A stretch of 64,000 bases of DNA, taken from Bacteroidota bacterium (lineage in GTDB: Bacteria > Bacteroidota > Ignavibacteria > UBA10030). The DNA lies in the NCBI GenBank assembly GCA_026416125.1, contig JAOAFT010000010.1, positions 19,770-83,769 on the forward strand, written 5' to 3'. A program made the position numbers and the translations under genes. The notes below the pieces were generated by a model, which worked only from the letters and a program-made list of their open reading frames with translations, was not told where the DNA came from and searched no databases. This document shows, piece after piece, positions 1 through 8,600 of the stretch (position 1 is its first letter; the number at the start of each line of letters is the position of its first letter).

Positions 1-1111
1 TACCACCGGAAATTACTATTTTCTTAATCCAAAACTTTGGGTACGATCGTTCAGCCGGAAAATGAATTGTTTGCCCTCTCATTCGCTGAGGTTTCTCCAT
101 TGCTGGTGTACTGGAGGTGTTCTGTAAAATAGTCCGAGCCTTTTCTGCGTATTTCAAATACTTAATCGCTTCAGTGAATATTTCATCACCAAAAAAGAGC
201 TCAGATAATCCTTTCAACGATAGATCAGGCAACTTTGCAGCTTGCACGACTCGTACATAGTCGTTCTTTACAATATCATCGATTGCATTGAGTGAAGTAT
301 TGAATTCGTTAACGGTTTGTATTACGGCTTGTCGTCTCTTTGATACTGCCTCTTGTATTTCTTTCACCTCAGCTACAGCTGTTCGTATTTTGGTGAGGGT
401 TTCTGTAGCTGTCTGGATATCTTGTATTGCGTTTACATCTATACTTTTAATGGATACTTCGATATCTGTTAGTTTCTTCCTGATCCCTTGGAACTCAGCA
501 ACAGTGGTATTCCAAAGTGAATCAAGCGCGCGGGCTTCTTGTCTCAATGTATCAAGGTAACGTAGCGTATAAAGGTTTGCTGGATTGAGAAGACTATCGT
601 ACCTAAGATCGCGTTTGATTTTTTCGATGTCGAACGACACCTGTGAACGTTTTCTATGTTCTTCTGCCAGCGCAGTACTCGGTAAAGACTCCGATGGACT
701 TGTTGCTCCTATGGAGGTTGAGGTAAATTTTGATTCTGGAAGTTCATCCTGTTTTTTTGGTATTGATCCATCAGACAACCGTTGTGTTCCGAGAATGAGT
801 TCATTGATTTCCATGGTCTCAACGATGTACTTTCCTCGAAGCAATTGCCCCAAATCAAGAGCAAATTTTGCTTTTCCAACTTCAAAGAGGTTTTTCCAGC
901 CATTGTGTGGATCAGTCACTTGCAAACGAGAAAATTCTCCTCCAAGTGGGTTGATGGTAAGTTTAAAATTATCAATTTCAACTTTAGCCCCTACAAGCTG
1001 TTCACCAGCATATTCTAGCCCTGATTCAATCCAACTATTGAGATATAGGTAAACAACGATCCCCAGAATAACAGTAGGAACGAGTACAAAATAAACAAAG
1101 TTCTTTCTCAT
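1..1111 (-). CDS. TIGR03545-family membrane-anchored coiled-coil protein (partial, 3' end off window)
   Basis: The minus-strand frame is open from an ATG at 1111 to the left edge, giving over 370 residues without a stop, so the C-terminus lies outside the window. The start has GGAGG seven bases upstream. Residues about 5-25 form one hydrophobic anchor; residues 175-290 are rich in charged heptad-like sequence and look like coiled coil. The ATG overlaps the stop of the next upstream gene as ATGA, so the two are translationally coupled. That neighbour matches TIGR03546, and the TIGR03545/TIGR03546 pair is a known two-gene arrangement of unknown function in bacteria with outer membranes. The family call rests on this pairing, the anchor and the coiled coil. 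No enzymatic motif is visible. Confidence 0.7.
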   Translation of the reverse strand, partial: MRKNFVYFVLVPTVILGIVVYLYLNSWIESGLEYAGEQLVGAKVEIDNFKLTINPLGGEFSRLQVTDPHNGWKNLFEVGKAKFALDLGQLLRGKYIVETMEINELILGTQRLSDGSIPKKQDELPESKFTSTSIGATSPSESLPSTALAEEHRKRSQVSFDIEKIKRDLRYDSLLNPANLYTLRYLDTLRQEARALDSLWNTTVAEFQGIRKKLTDIEVSIKSIDVNAIQDIQTATETLTKIRTAVAEVKEIQEAVSKRRQAVIQTVNEFNTSLNAIDDIVKNDYVRVVQAAKLPDLSLKGLSELFFGDEIFTEAIKYLKYAEKARTILQNTSSTPAMEKPQRMRGQTIHFPAERSYPKFWIKKIVISGG

Positions 1112-1638
1112 AGCACACCTCCTAGATCTCGTATCCGAATATACCACTTGTAAAGTGTGCTTGTTTTCATAATTTGAACAATTCTCCATTTATCAACAGT
1201 TGCTGCCAACGTTTTGCGATAGAGAATTACAAATTCCCGCATTCCAAAGTATATTGGAACTGAGAGAAGAATCGCACAGAGAAAACTTCCCATTACAACA
1301 GTATTGTTGAACCGTGTTAATGGTGCAAGGGGAGCATTGTAGAGAGTTGTCCATAGACTACGAAGAGCATCAATCTCAACGAGTACAAAATAGCCAATGT
1401 AGTGAAAGAGAGGATCAAAGATATATGCAATAATACTGCACACTGTAAATCCTAACACTGCTGCAGAGAGATTTACATTGAGTATTAAAATGATAAACCA
1501 TACCACTACACCCTGCAATGTTAACATAGGAGAAAAACCTACAATTGCCCCAAGGGCAAAGCCTCCCGCAATTTGTGCAGGTGTCTGTCCTTCACGCATA
1601 ATCCGTAAAAAATTACTCAGGAGTTTAAGCCACAACAT
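1108..1638 (-). CDS. TIGR03546-family (DUF2062-like) integral membrane protein
   Basis: A 176-residue hydrophobic protein with about three or four membrane segments (residues 22-55, 58-85, 108-130). The early motif QIAGGFALGAIVGFSPM resembles the Gly-rich start of DUF2062 proteins. AGGAAAGG precedes the ATG. It overlaps the following TIGR03545 gene by 4 bp (ATGA), and TIGR03545/TIGR03546 genes normally travel together. The function is unknown; a joint role at the inner membrane or periplasm is inference. Confidence 0.7.
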   Translation of the reverse strand: MLWLKLLSNFLRIMREGQTPAQIAGGFALGAIVGFSPMLTLQGVVVWFIILILNVNLSAAVLGFTVCSIIAYIFDPLFHYIGYFVLVEIDALRSLWTTLYNAPLAPLTRFNNTVVMGSFLCAILLSVPIYFGMREFVILYRKTLAATVDKWRIVQIMKTSTLYKWYIRIRDLGGVL

Positions 1639-1698
1639 TGTTATACCTTTCCTCTTTAATAGAACTTTGTGTAAAGAATCGATTTCTTTACAATCCTA

Positions 1699-2769
1699 TT
1701 ACCAATACCCCGCACGTTCAAGATCTTGCAATGTTCTGAAAGGATATGGCGGTTGTAAGTACCGTTGTAAGAAATGGTATATTTTTAAACGAATTTCCTT
1801 CGCACGCCTTGTATCAATTCGATCGAAACTATGTCCGCCTGGTTCATTCTCGAAAATTTCGTATTCAAAGTGTTTCCCAGCTTTCTTCAGTGCGTCAATA
1901 AGATGCAGAACTTCTTCAACATATACATCATCATCGTTCGTATTGGTATGGATGCGAAGGGGTGTTTGTAACTTTGAGGCATGAGCAACGGGAGAACGGA
2001 TGTAGTATTCAAGTGTATCCTCCTCAAGAGTTTTTCCAATATGGTAGGGAGCGGAAAAATACTCTTGATATTCCCTTCCGCGGTACTGAATACGCATAAT
2101 CAAATCACTTACTGGTACTCCAGCAAATACAACTTGATACGCATTCGGATAACGCGTTGCAGCTAAGAACGCAATCATCGCCCCATGGCTCCACCCTACA
2201 AGACCAATTCGCGTACTATCAACGTACGGGCAATTTACAACCATCCAATTCCTGGTTTCATGAACATCCTCTACTTCACGACCACCATAGTCGATGTACT
2301 CATAGAATGATTTACCATACCCAGTACTCCCTCGATACTCTGGGGCTACTACGATATAACCTTGTGCCATACACTCGCGTATGATATGAGCATGGTATGT
2401 GGTAAAGTTTGCGTGGACACCGCCGTGTGGTATTACAAGGAGAGGATATTTCTTCGTCTTATCAATTGATCGAGGAATGAAGACATACGACCAAAACTTC
2501 AAAGGATTTTTTGCTCCTCGGGCATTTGAATCGAGGACTTTTGACGGTGGCGGACCAACTATCAAAATCTTATCAATATATGCAATATCCCCAACCCGCT
2601 GAAACCATAGAACATCATCCATTACCTTTTCCACTATATCAAGCCGATGAGATAGCTCTTCATACACTCTCTTTAGTGAATCGATCGATTGTGCTTCCGT
2701 ACTGGAAAAAGTAACGATAGTACTCGTGATAATGAGCCCATATAGCAGTTTTCGATGATACCTTTGCAT
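1699..2769 (-). CDS. secreted S9 (prolyl oligopeptidase)-family serine peptidase
   Basis: A 356-residue protein with an N-terminal signal peptide (residues 1-26, ending near TEAQS) and an alpha/beta-hydrolase fold. The nucleophile is Ser194 in GWSHG, the oxyanion motif HGG lies at 115-117, the acid is probably one of Asp279-281, and the His is His313 in PGGHSF. The stretch VAPEYRGSTGYGKSF at 141-155 is characteristic of the S9 dipeptidyl/acylaminoacyl peptidases. Typical S9 enzymes carry a large N-terminal beta-propeller; here only about 80 residues precede the catalytic domain, so this is a propeller-less form. It probably acts on peptides or esters in the periplasm. It lies 22 bp downstream of a lone receiver-domain gene on the same strand. 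Confidence 0.8.
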   Translation of the reverse strand: MQRYHRKLLYGLIITSTIVTFSSTEAQSIDSLKRVYEELSHRLDIVEKVMDDVLWFQRVGDIAYIDKILIVGPPPSKVLDSNARGAKNPLKFWSYVFIPRSIDKTKKYPLLVIPHGGVHANFTTYHAHIIRECMAQGYIVVAPEYRGSTGYGKSFYEYIDYGGREVEDVHETRNWMVVNCPYVDSTRIGLVGWSHGAMIAFLAATRYPNAYQVVFAGVPVSDLIMRIQYRGREYQEYFSAPYHIGKTLEEDTLEYYIRSPVAHASKLQTPLRIHTNTNDDDVYVEEVLHLIDALKKAGKHFEYEIFENEPGGHSFDRIDTRRAKEIRLKIYHFLQRYLQPPYPFRTLQDLERAGYW

Positions 2770-2791
2770 TGTGTTCGGCTGTATGTACTGT

Positions 2792-3169
2792 TTACTTTAT
2801 GATTTCTTTGACTAAATCAATAAGCGCATTGGGAGTTGTGTTCGCTTTAACCACTAAGTAAACATTCTTTTCGGTCTGACATTGCTCTTGAAGTGCTTCT
2901 GAAGGATATGCAGTGATAATAATTGCAGGGACCATCGATTTTTGTTCTCGAAGCCACCGTACAATCTCAATCGCATTTCGCCCAGGAAGAATGTAGTCTA
3001 ATACAAGGAGATCGTATTGTTCTGTCTTTAATCTCTCAATTGCATACTCTCCATCAATGCAACTCGAGCAAACATATCCTGCATTCGTAAGAAGTTGATA
3101 GAGGAACAATCTGTATGTGAGTTCGTCTTCGACAATTAAAATACGTTTCTTCGAGCCTTGAATTGTCAT
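2792..3169 (-). CDS. single-domain response regulator (CheY-like receiver)
   Basis: A 125-residue stand-alone receiver domain. All five signature positions are present: acidic pair Glu14/Asp15, phosphoacceptor Asp58 in LLVLDYILPGRN, Thr86 and Lys108. There is no output domain. No histidine kinase lies beside it; the only kinase in the window is about 30 kb away (33560-35185), so its partner is unknown. It lies between a CDF transporter gene upstream and a peptidase gene downstream on the same strand, which suggests cotranscription but gives no clear function. Confidence 0.9.
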   Translation of the reverse strand: MTIQGSKKRILIVEDELTYRLFLYQLLTNAGYVCSSCIDGEYAIERLKTEQYDLLVLDYILPGRNAIEIVRWLREQKSMVPAIIITAYPSEALQEQCQTEKNVYLVVKANTTPNALIDLVKEIIK

Positions 3170-3244
3170 ACCATGGTGCTCCTACACTAGAATACTACAA
3201 AGAAGCTCGTAGAGAAACAAGTACAATCGGAACGAACGTTTTTT

Positions 3245-4621
3245 CTACTCAGGTTCTGCATGAATTGTAATGCGACTAATTTGAGGAATATTTTTGTAGA
3301 GCGTTCGTTCGATGTTCGAAATAATACTATGTACTTCTTCGATTGTTTTGGTCCGACGCAAGGAACAATCGAATGAGACATGGTATTTTTCACCCCCTTG
3401 AAGTATGGTAACATTCCTACAGGAAAGGATATCATCGTGGGTTAATACAAGTTCACAAATTCTTTTTGCTAGAGAGTCTTCTGCATTTGTTACATTCGTG
3501 AGTGTATGCTCATTCCCCTCCACATTTTCAATGTGAATTGTTACCTTCTCAACCGAGGGTAGTTCCTCTTTAATTTTTTCCTCTATCTTCGATGTAAACG
3601 CATGTGCATCAACAAAGGTATAGCTATTTTTATATTCTATGTCAAAATCAACATGGTACTTACCATCACTTTCATGGACCTCAAGGTTATGAGGTGGTGC
3701 TAAATGGTGATCTACTACAATCATCCGAATTTTATCAACAAGTGTTTCATCGTTACTCACATATGGTTCAGCATGCACAATGACATCCGCCAAAGGCTCA
3801 ATCGCTAAAACTTTCTTTTCTATTTTATCCATAATATCGTGTGCATATTGGAACGGCAAAGTTCTTCGTATCGCAACAACTGTATCAACAAAAACATGAG
3901 AACCGGAACTTCGTACGCGTATGTTCCGTACCTCTTCAACACCTGGCACAGAACGGATTGCTTCTTCTATAGCACGGAACTTCTCTTTTGGTACCCGGTC
4001 CATTAAGACATCGATCGTTCGCTGCCCCATCCTATAACTAACAAAGAGTATAAGAACAGCAACAATTATTGCAGCGAATGCATCAAACTCCGGAAAGCCA
4101 AGAGACACAAACACTAGTCCGACAATGACCGTAAATGATGACCACACATCACTTGAGAAATGTAAAGCATCCGCTTCAAGCGCTTGACTATGGTACTTTT
4201 TTGCTGTTTTATAGAGTGCCCGTGACCGACCTATATCGATAACTATAGAGATCGCCATGACAAGGAAACTCCACACTGTAACTTCAACATGGTGAGCACG
4301 ATTAAAAAAACGGTCAATTGCTTCGTATATGATCCAACCACAAGTGATAATGAGAAGTAGTGTCTCAAAAAATGCTGAAATGCTTTCCAATTTCCCATGA
4401 CCATAGTGGTGTTCATCATCAGGAGGACGATCTGCAATACGGACTGCCACATATGTCATTCCTGCAGCAAGTAAGTCTAGTCCAGAATGAGCTGCTTCAG
4501 AGAGGATACCTAAACTATTTGTTGAAATCCCAACAACAAATTTCACAGTCGTTAAGAAAATGGCTGCTACAACAGAACTAAGTGCGACTCGCTGTTTCTC
4601 ATGTACATCGTACGTTTTCAT
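3245..4621 (-). CDS. cation diffusion facilitator (CDF) exporter with three C-terminal dimerisation-type domains
   Basis: A 458-residue member of the CDF family, which exports Zn2+, Fe2+ or Mn2+ by proton antiport. Six membrane segments occupy about residues 12-210. The transport site shows His45/Asp49 in TM2 (HSGLD) and His154/Asp158 in TM5 (HFSSD). An HxxxD pair in TM2 is common in zinc-selective members, so zinc is the likeliest substrate (inference). CDF proteins are usually near 300 residues. Here the cytoplasmic part is extended to about 245 residues and reads as three successive ferredoxin-like units, ending near 290, 370 and 458 with VHAEP, IHIEN and IHAEP. A promoter-like sequence lies just upstream. 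Confidence 0.88.
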   Translation of the reverse strand: MKTYDVHEKQRVALSSVVAAIFLTTVKFVVGISTNSLGILSEAAHSGLDLLAAGMTYVAVRIADRPPDDEHHYGHGKLESISAFFETLLLIITCGWIIYEAIDRFFNRAHHVEVTVWSFLVMAISIVIDIGRSRALYKTAKKYHSQALEADALHFSSDVWSSFTVIVGLVFVSLGFPEFDAFAAIIVAVLILFVSYRMGQRTIDVLMDRVPKEKFRAIEEAIRSVPGVEEVRNIRVRSSGSHVFVDTVVAIRRTLPFQYAHDIMDKIEKKVLAIEPLADVIVHAEPYVSNDETLVDKIRMIVVDHHLAPPHNLEVHESDGKYHVDFDIEYKNSYTFVDAHAFTSKIEEKIKEELPSVEKVTIHIENVEGNEHTLTNVTNAEDSLAKRICELVLTHDDILSCRNVTILQGGEKYHVSFDCSLRRTKTIEEVHSIISNIERTLYKNIPQISRITIHAEPE

Positions 4622-4639
4622 GTTTAATAACCCTTGTGG

Positions 4640-4668
4640 AATATACCAAGTGTAGAAATGGAAGGCAA
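4640..4668 (-). promoter_or_regulatory. putative sigma70-type promoter for the CDF gene
   Basis: On the minus strand TTGCCT is followed after exactly 17 bp by TATATT. The predicted start lies about 12 bases before the CDF ATG, leaving room for the AAGGG ribosome site. Confidence 0.45.
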
Positions 4669-4701
4669 CCTACTAAGTAGCATAGTGGAAGCTCATAATA
4701 T

Positions 4702-6312
4702 TCAGTTTTGACTTTTTTTAAGGTACTCCAAGAGGTACCGTACATTACGGATATACACCGCTGTTGTGATATAGTAAGTACTATCCATACTTTCATATGG
4801 GGATGTATCATACTCATCACCAACTGATGTTTGTGAATATGTTGTAGTACTTGAATCTCCAGTAGGAGGATCTCCTTTGTATGGATTACTAATCCAAGCA
4901 TGCTGTGTACTCCATATCCTTTCGCGTTGAATTTGTGTAACAAGGTCCAGCACCTCTTTGGAGGATACTTCAATCTTTGGATTTAGGCGTTCACTCGGAA
5001 GGGTTAGGTATGAACGCAACGCATGAAATTTCCGAACAGAATCGTGAAGAGTATCGATACTTGGAATTGATAGTTCCATGCGCAATGGAATTGTTGTGGT
5101 ACATATGCGTTTGTATTCCTCCTTGATGAGATCAAGTGCAAGGAAGCGTGTACTTCGGTAGTGTATGAGCGTGTTCTCAGGGCTTTTATCAAAATAGTAG
5201 CGACCATACCTTACATTTGAACCGCGACGATGAGTAAAGAGCGGTTCATTGCTACCTACTTCCACAAATTTAGGAACAACTACACTCCCGTTTTGTTTTT
5301 CGAGTACCACCGATTCGAGCCAGTGGATCGCTGGAGGAATACAATCGAGATACGTTCTACATCCCGTGACCTCGTAGAACTTTACCAACGCTTCAATGTG
5401 CTTTCCAGTAACGATGGGATCAAGTGAAGCTGGTTCATAGGATCGTGCTGCAACAGGACGAAGGTCAAAAGAATACTGCATCGCCCACCCCGCTTGTGGT
5501 GGTGGCAATTGACTTAAAATGTAAAAGTCCATTCCTCGTTTAATGTAGGTCACTACCGTTGTATCACCGAAAAGCTTGTAGTACACGAGAAGAAAACGAA
5601 TATTATTGAAGGTAACATCATCGTTAAATGTGTAGTATCGTGGATACAATGGGTATCCAGCCTTGTAGAGTGAATCCGGGTGAGGGTACCGTTGGGGCCA
5701 GGCACCGATTGGGTACTGACTTTCTTTTACAAATTTAACGAGTTTTTCGAGTGCTCCCCGTACCTCTGGAGTAGGTTTGAGAATTTCCAACCGTAGAAGG
5801 AACATACCACAATTGTATGTAACGCCATCATCAAACGTCGCATTACCATAGTAGTGATGGAACTCCTCTAACCGCCAACCATTCTTTCCGATTGTTTCAT
5901 ACCAACGACGTAACGACTCCTCGCCAGCAGCATCTATCATGTAATTCCATCCACCACAGTTAAGTTGTCCATCGATCACTACTCGTGCAACTTTGAAAGC
6001 GAGATGTAGGTAGTAATGGTCATGGGTGGACTCATATAAATCTAGAAATGTTTCACCCATTTGTACTGTCCCTTGTCCTTGAAGCCATGCCATTGTAGGA
6101 TATGCTTCCATTTCCCCCCAACGTCTAGATCCATCGAGTGTATAACACCATACAAAACGTCCTTCGCTGTTAATGTTCTCATCAAAAAATCGTGTCGCTA
6201 TTTTCAATGCATGAAGTACCTCATTCTTTGTTGGTGGCTGTATTTGTGAAAAGCACACAGTACAAAAAACATAGAGCAATGAAAAAAAAGAGTGCCTCAT
6301 TCGAATATTCAT
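4702..6312 (-). CDS. exported pectate-lyase-like protein (polysaccharide lyase family 10 type)
   Basis: A 536-residue protein with a signal peptide (residues 1-22, ending VCFSQ). Several stretches match the PL10 (pectic acid lyase) alpha-toroid fold: QYPIGAWPQRYP at 199-210, YTFNDDV at 227-233, GWAMQY at 275-280 and ARSYEP at 289-294. PL10 enzymes cut polygalacturonate by beta-elimination. Whether the catalytic Arg and the Ca2+-binding acids are kept could not be verified by eye, and no other pectin-degradation gene (porin, glycoside hydrolase, isomerase) lies nearby, so the substrate is open. GGAG six bases ahead supports the ATG at 6312; an in-frame ATG at 6300 is an alternative. Confidence 0.7.
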   Translation of the reverse strand: MNIRMRHSFFSLLYVFCTVCFSQIQPPTKNEVLHALKIATRFFDENINSEGRFVWCYTLDGSRRWGEMEAYPTMAWLQGQGTVQMGETFLDLYESTHDHYYLHLAFKVARVVIDGQLNCGGWNYMIDAAGEESLRRWYETIGKNGWRLEEFHHYYGNATFDDGVTYNCGMFLLRLEILKPTPEVRGALEKLVKFVKESQYPIGAWPQRYPHPDSLYKAGYPLYPRYYTFNDDVTFNNIRFLLVYYKLFGDTTVVTYIKRGMDFYILSQLPPPQAGWAMQYSFDLRPVAARSYEPASLDPIVTGKHIEALVKFYEVTGCRTYLDCIPPAIHWLESVVLEKQNGSVVVPKFVEVGSNEPLFTHRRGSNVRYGRYYFDKSPENTLIHYRSTRFLALDLIKEEYKRICTTTIPLRMELSIPSIDTLHDSVRKFHALRSYLTLPSERLNPKIEVSSKEVLDLVTQIQRERIWSTQHAWISNPYKGDPPTGDSSTTTYSQTSVGDEYDTSPYESMDSTYYITTAVYIRNVRYLLEYLKKSQN

Positions 6313-6376
6313 TCCATTCTCCGTATAGAGCTATCGAAGAAATTCAACCTTACACGCTACAACGAGTTGTGACGCT

Positions 6377-7930
6377 TTATTTTAATTGCGCAAGAATATC
6401 AGCAGATTGGCGTTCGATATTCTCATGGAGACTTTTCCTGTGCGAGTCCATTGTCACAACAACGGGAAAATCCTTGACCTCAATGTGCCACATTGCTTCC
6501 GGTATTCCAAATTCCAAGAAGTCGACTCCTACAACTTTTGTAATGCGTTGAGCATAATACTGTGCCGCTCCACCTATCGCTGAACAATACACTGCACCGA
6601 CTTCGTTGAGAGCTTGAAGAGTATTGGCACCCATTCCGCCTTTACCAATAATAATACGAACACCATGACGTCGAAGTATCTCTGCTTGATATGCTTCCTG
6701 TCGTATACTTGTTGTTGGTCCTGCAGCTTTTATGTCCCATCCGTTCTTTGTCTTAAGGGCCACAGGCCCACAGTGGTATAGTGCACCTCCGTTCAAATCA
6801 ACCGGCGATGAATTAGTTACGAGATATCGGTGGAGTACATCACGCCCCATGTGAAGTTCTCCATTCAGTAATAAAACATCCCCTACTTGGAACTCTCGTG
6901 CCCGCTGTTCTGTGATTGGTATTGTTACAGAAATAGTACGTCCGGTTCCATAGAATTCACCTGATGAAGCCATGGCATGATGTACATTACGCTTGTGGTT
7001 ATAGAACCAACGAGAAATCGTACCGGTTCGCGCGTTGAGTTCAACTCCCAACCGGCGAAATGCCCAACAGTTATACGAAACACTTACAAAGTAACTCGCC
7101 GGTATACGATGGAGTACCCCGATTTTACATCCCATCAAGGTTGAATGTCCGCCGAACCCCATCGTACCAATTCCTAAGGTGTTACTTTGTTCCACAATAA
7201 GTTTCTCAAGTTCAGCAAGCTGAGGATTTGGATTCACATCATTTAGTTTTCGCAAGAGTTGACGCTTTGCATACTCATAGCTACGAGCTCTATCACCACC
7301 AATAGCAACACCAATAATACCAGCACTACATCCTTGACCTTGTGCATTCCAGACAGCATGAAGTAAACATTTTTTTACACCTTCTAGCGTACGCTCAGCG
7401 AACCCTACATGTGGTAGCTCACAAGGTAAAGAATACTGAGTACTTTTATTTTCACACCCTCCACCTTTGAGAATAAGACGTACATCGATTCCCTGCTTAC
7501 CCCATTGTTCAAAGTGAATAATAGGACACCCTGCACCAACATTGTTTGAACTTTGAGTACCATCAATCGGATCTACTGCATTCGGACGAAGTATTCCTTC
7601 CTTTGTGGCTTTGCGTACAGCGTTTTCTATAGCTTTTCTCATGTAAATATGGTTATACCCAGGTGGTACCTTCACCCAAAATGTCGGCATTCCAGTATCT
7701 TGACATAAAGGTGCTCTTCGTTGCCTAGCTAAATCAATATTGATCGCTATCATTTTTAGAGCTAGCGCAGATTGGCTCAATGGGTCTTCACTTAATAGCG
7801 ACTTCTTCAACGCTTCTCTCACATCAGTGGGCAGGTCCGTCGACGTTTCAACTAGTAATTCATAAATACTATGCTGAAAATTTTTGTAAAACGATGTTAT
7901 CATTCTTTTTTTCATGTTTTTCGTGTTCAT
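6377..7930 (-). CDS. fumA: class I (iron-sulfur) fumarate hydratase
   Basis: A 517-residue single-chain class I fumarase: fumarate + water to L-malate in the TCA cycle, using an oxygen-sensitive [4Fe-4S] cluster. Cluster-ligand cysteines are expected in CQDTGMP, GGGCENKS and GQGCSAGIIG, all of which are present. The C-terminal beta domain carries SSPVDLNGGALYHCGP and GKGGMG. Alpha and beta parts, separate in many archaea and anaerobes, are fused here. The ATG overlaps the stop of the lipocalin gene (ATGA), so the two are translationally coupled. Confidence 0.93.
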   Translation of the reverse strand: MNTKNMKKRMITSFYKNFQHSIYELLVETSTDLPTDVREALKKSLLSEDPLSQSALALKMIAINIDLARQRRAPLCQDTGMPTFWVKVPPGYNHIYMRKAIENAVRKATKEGILRPNAVDPIDGTQSSNNVGAGCPIIHFEQWGKQGIDVRLILKGGGCENKSTQYSLPCELPHVGFAERTLEGVKKCLLHAVWNAQGQGCSAGIIGVAIGGDRARSYEYAKRQLLRKLNDVNPNPQLAELEKLIVEQSNTLGIGTMGFGGHSTLMGCKIGVLHRIPASYFVSVSYNCWAFRRLGVELNARTGTISRWFYNHKRNVHHAMASSGEFYGTGRTISVTIPITEQRAREFQVGDVLLLNGELHMGRDVLHRYLVTNSSPVDLNGGALYHCGPVALKTKNGWDIKAAGPTTSIRQEAYQAEILRRHGVRIIIGKGGMGANTLQALNEVGAVYCSAIGGAAQYYAQRITKVVGVDFLEFGIPEAMWHIEVKDFPVVVTMDSHRKSLHENIERQSADILAQLK

Positions 7931-8448
7931 TGACTATAGCAATGCACTGTGCGTATAAGTGATGATACATCAAACCCCTTCTCTTTTACTTCGTCAAGGA
8001 GTCTTCTGTAAACATCATCCGGCAGTGAGGGTGTACGAGAGAGTATCCAGAGATACTGTCGGTTTGGTGTACCAACAACAGCATAGCTATACTCAGGTCC
8101 GAGAGCAAGAATCCAATAATCACCTCTAAATGGCCAGAAAAATTGAACCTTTAATTTAGCATTGTTGGAACCTTCAACAACAAAGGCTTTCCCTGTAACC
8201 TGATCAATTCTACCATTCACAGAATCTTTTCTACATGAGTTTCGTACTGCGATTGTCCCATCACTTCTGAGTGTGTACTCCGCAGTTGTACAGTAACATC
8301 CTTCTTGAAAATTATTGGGGAGACGTGCAACTTCATACCACACGCCGACGTAGCGAGAAAGATCAACAGAAGCTACTGTATCCAATGGTACATACGCACT
8401 ACTACATCCATACAAAGCCAAACATAATATACCACACATTAATCGCAT
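7927..8448 (-). CDS. blc: outer-membrane lipocalin lipoprotein (Blc type)
   Basis: Starting at the ATG at 8448, which has AAGGAA about seven bases upstream, the protein has 173 residues. A start 22 codons earlier is possible but leaves the ribosome site unused. The N-terminus is a short lipoprotein signal ending LALYGC, and the lipocalin signature YVGVWYEVARLPNNFQEGC follows, then the barrel strands and a C-terminal R-x-P-SLPDDVYRRLL segment typical of bacterial Blc. Blc binds fatty acids or lysophospholipids at the outer membrane. The gene is coupled to fumA by a 4-bp overlap, with no obvious functional link. Confidence 0.88.
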   Translation of the reverse strand: MRLMCGILCLALYGCSSAYVPLDTVASVDLSRYVGVWYEVARLPNNFQEGCYCTTAEYTLRSDGTIAVRNSCRKDSVNGRIDQVTGKAFVVEGSNNAKLKVQFFWPFRGDYWILALGPEYSYAVVGTPNRQYLWILSRTPSLPDDVYRRLLDEVKEKGFDVSSLIRTVHCYSQ

Positions 8449-8600
8449 GGTAAATTCCTTTTGTTCTTCAAGTAATATTAAAAAATCAATATAAATGTAA
8501 AAGAGAATTCCCAAAAAAACACATTATCTAATGAATTATTAAAGAAATTTTCTTTACTTCAATTATGAATAAAAGAAGCAAATCATGCGAGGGAATAGAA

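Noticed and set aside
585..1052. 155-codon plus-strand frame
   Set aside because: Antisense to the TIGR03545-family gene, which is open across the whole region with anchor and coiled coil; no motif on the plus strand.
1478..1984. 168-codon plus-strand frame
   Set aside because: Antisense to the TIGR03546 gene and the peptidase; composition rich in Cys and Ser, typical of shadow frames.
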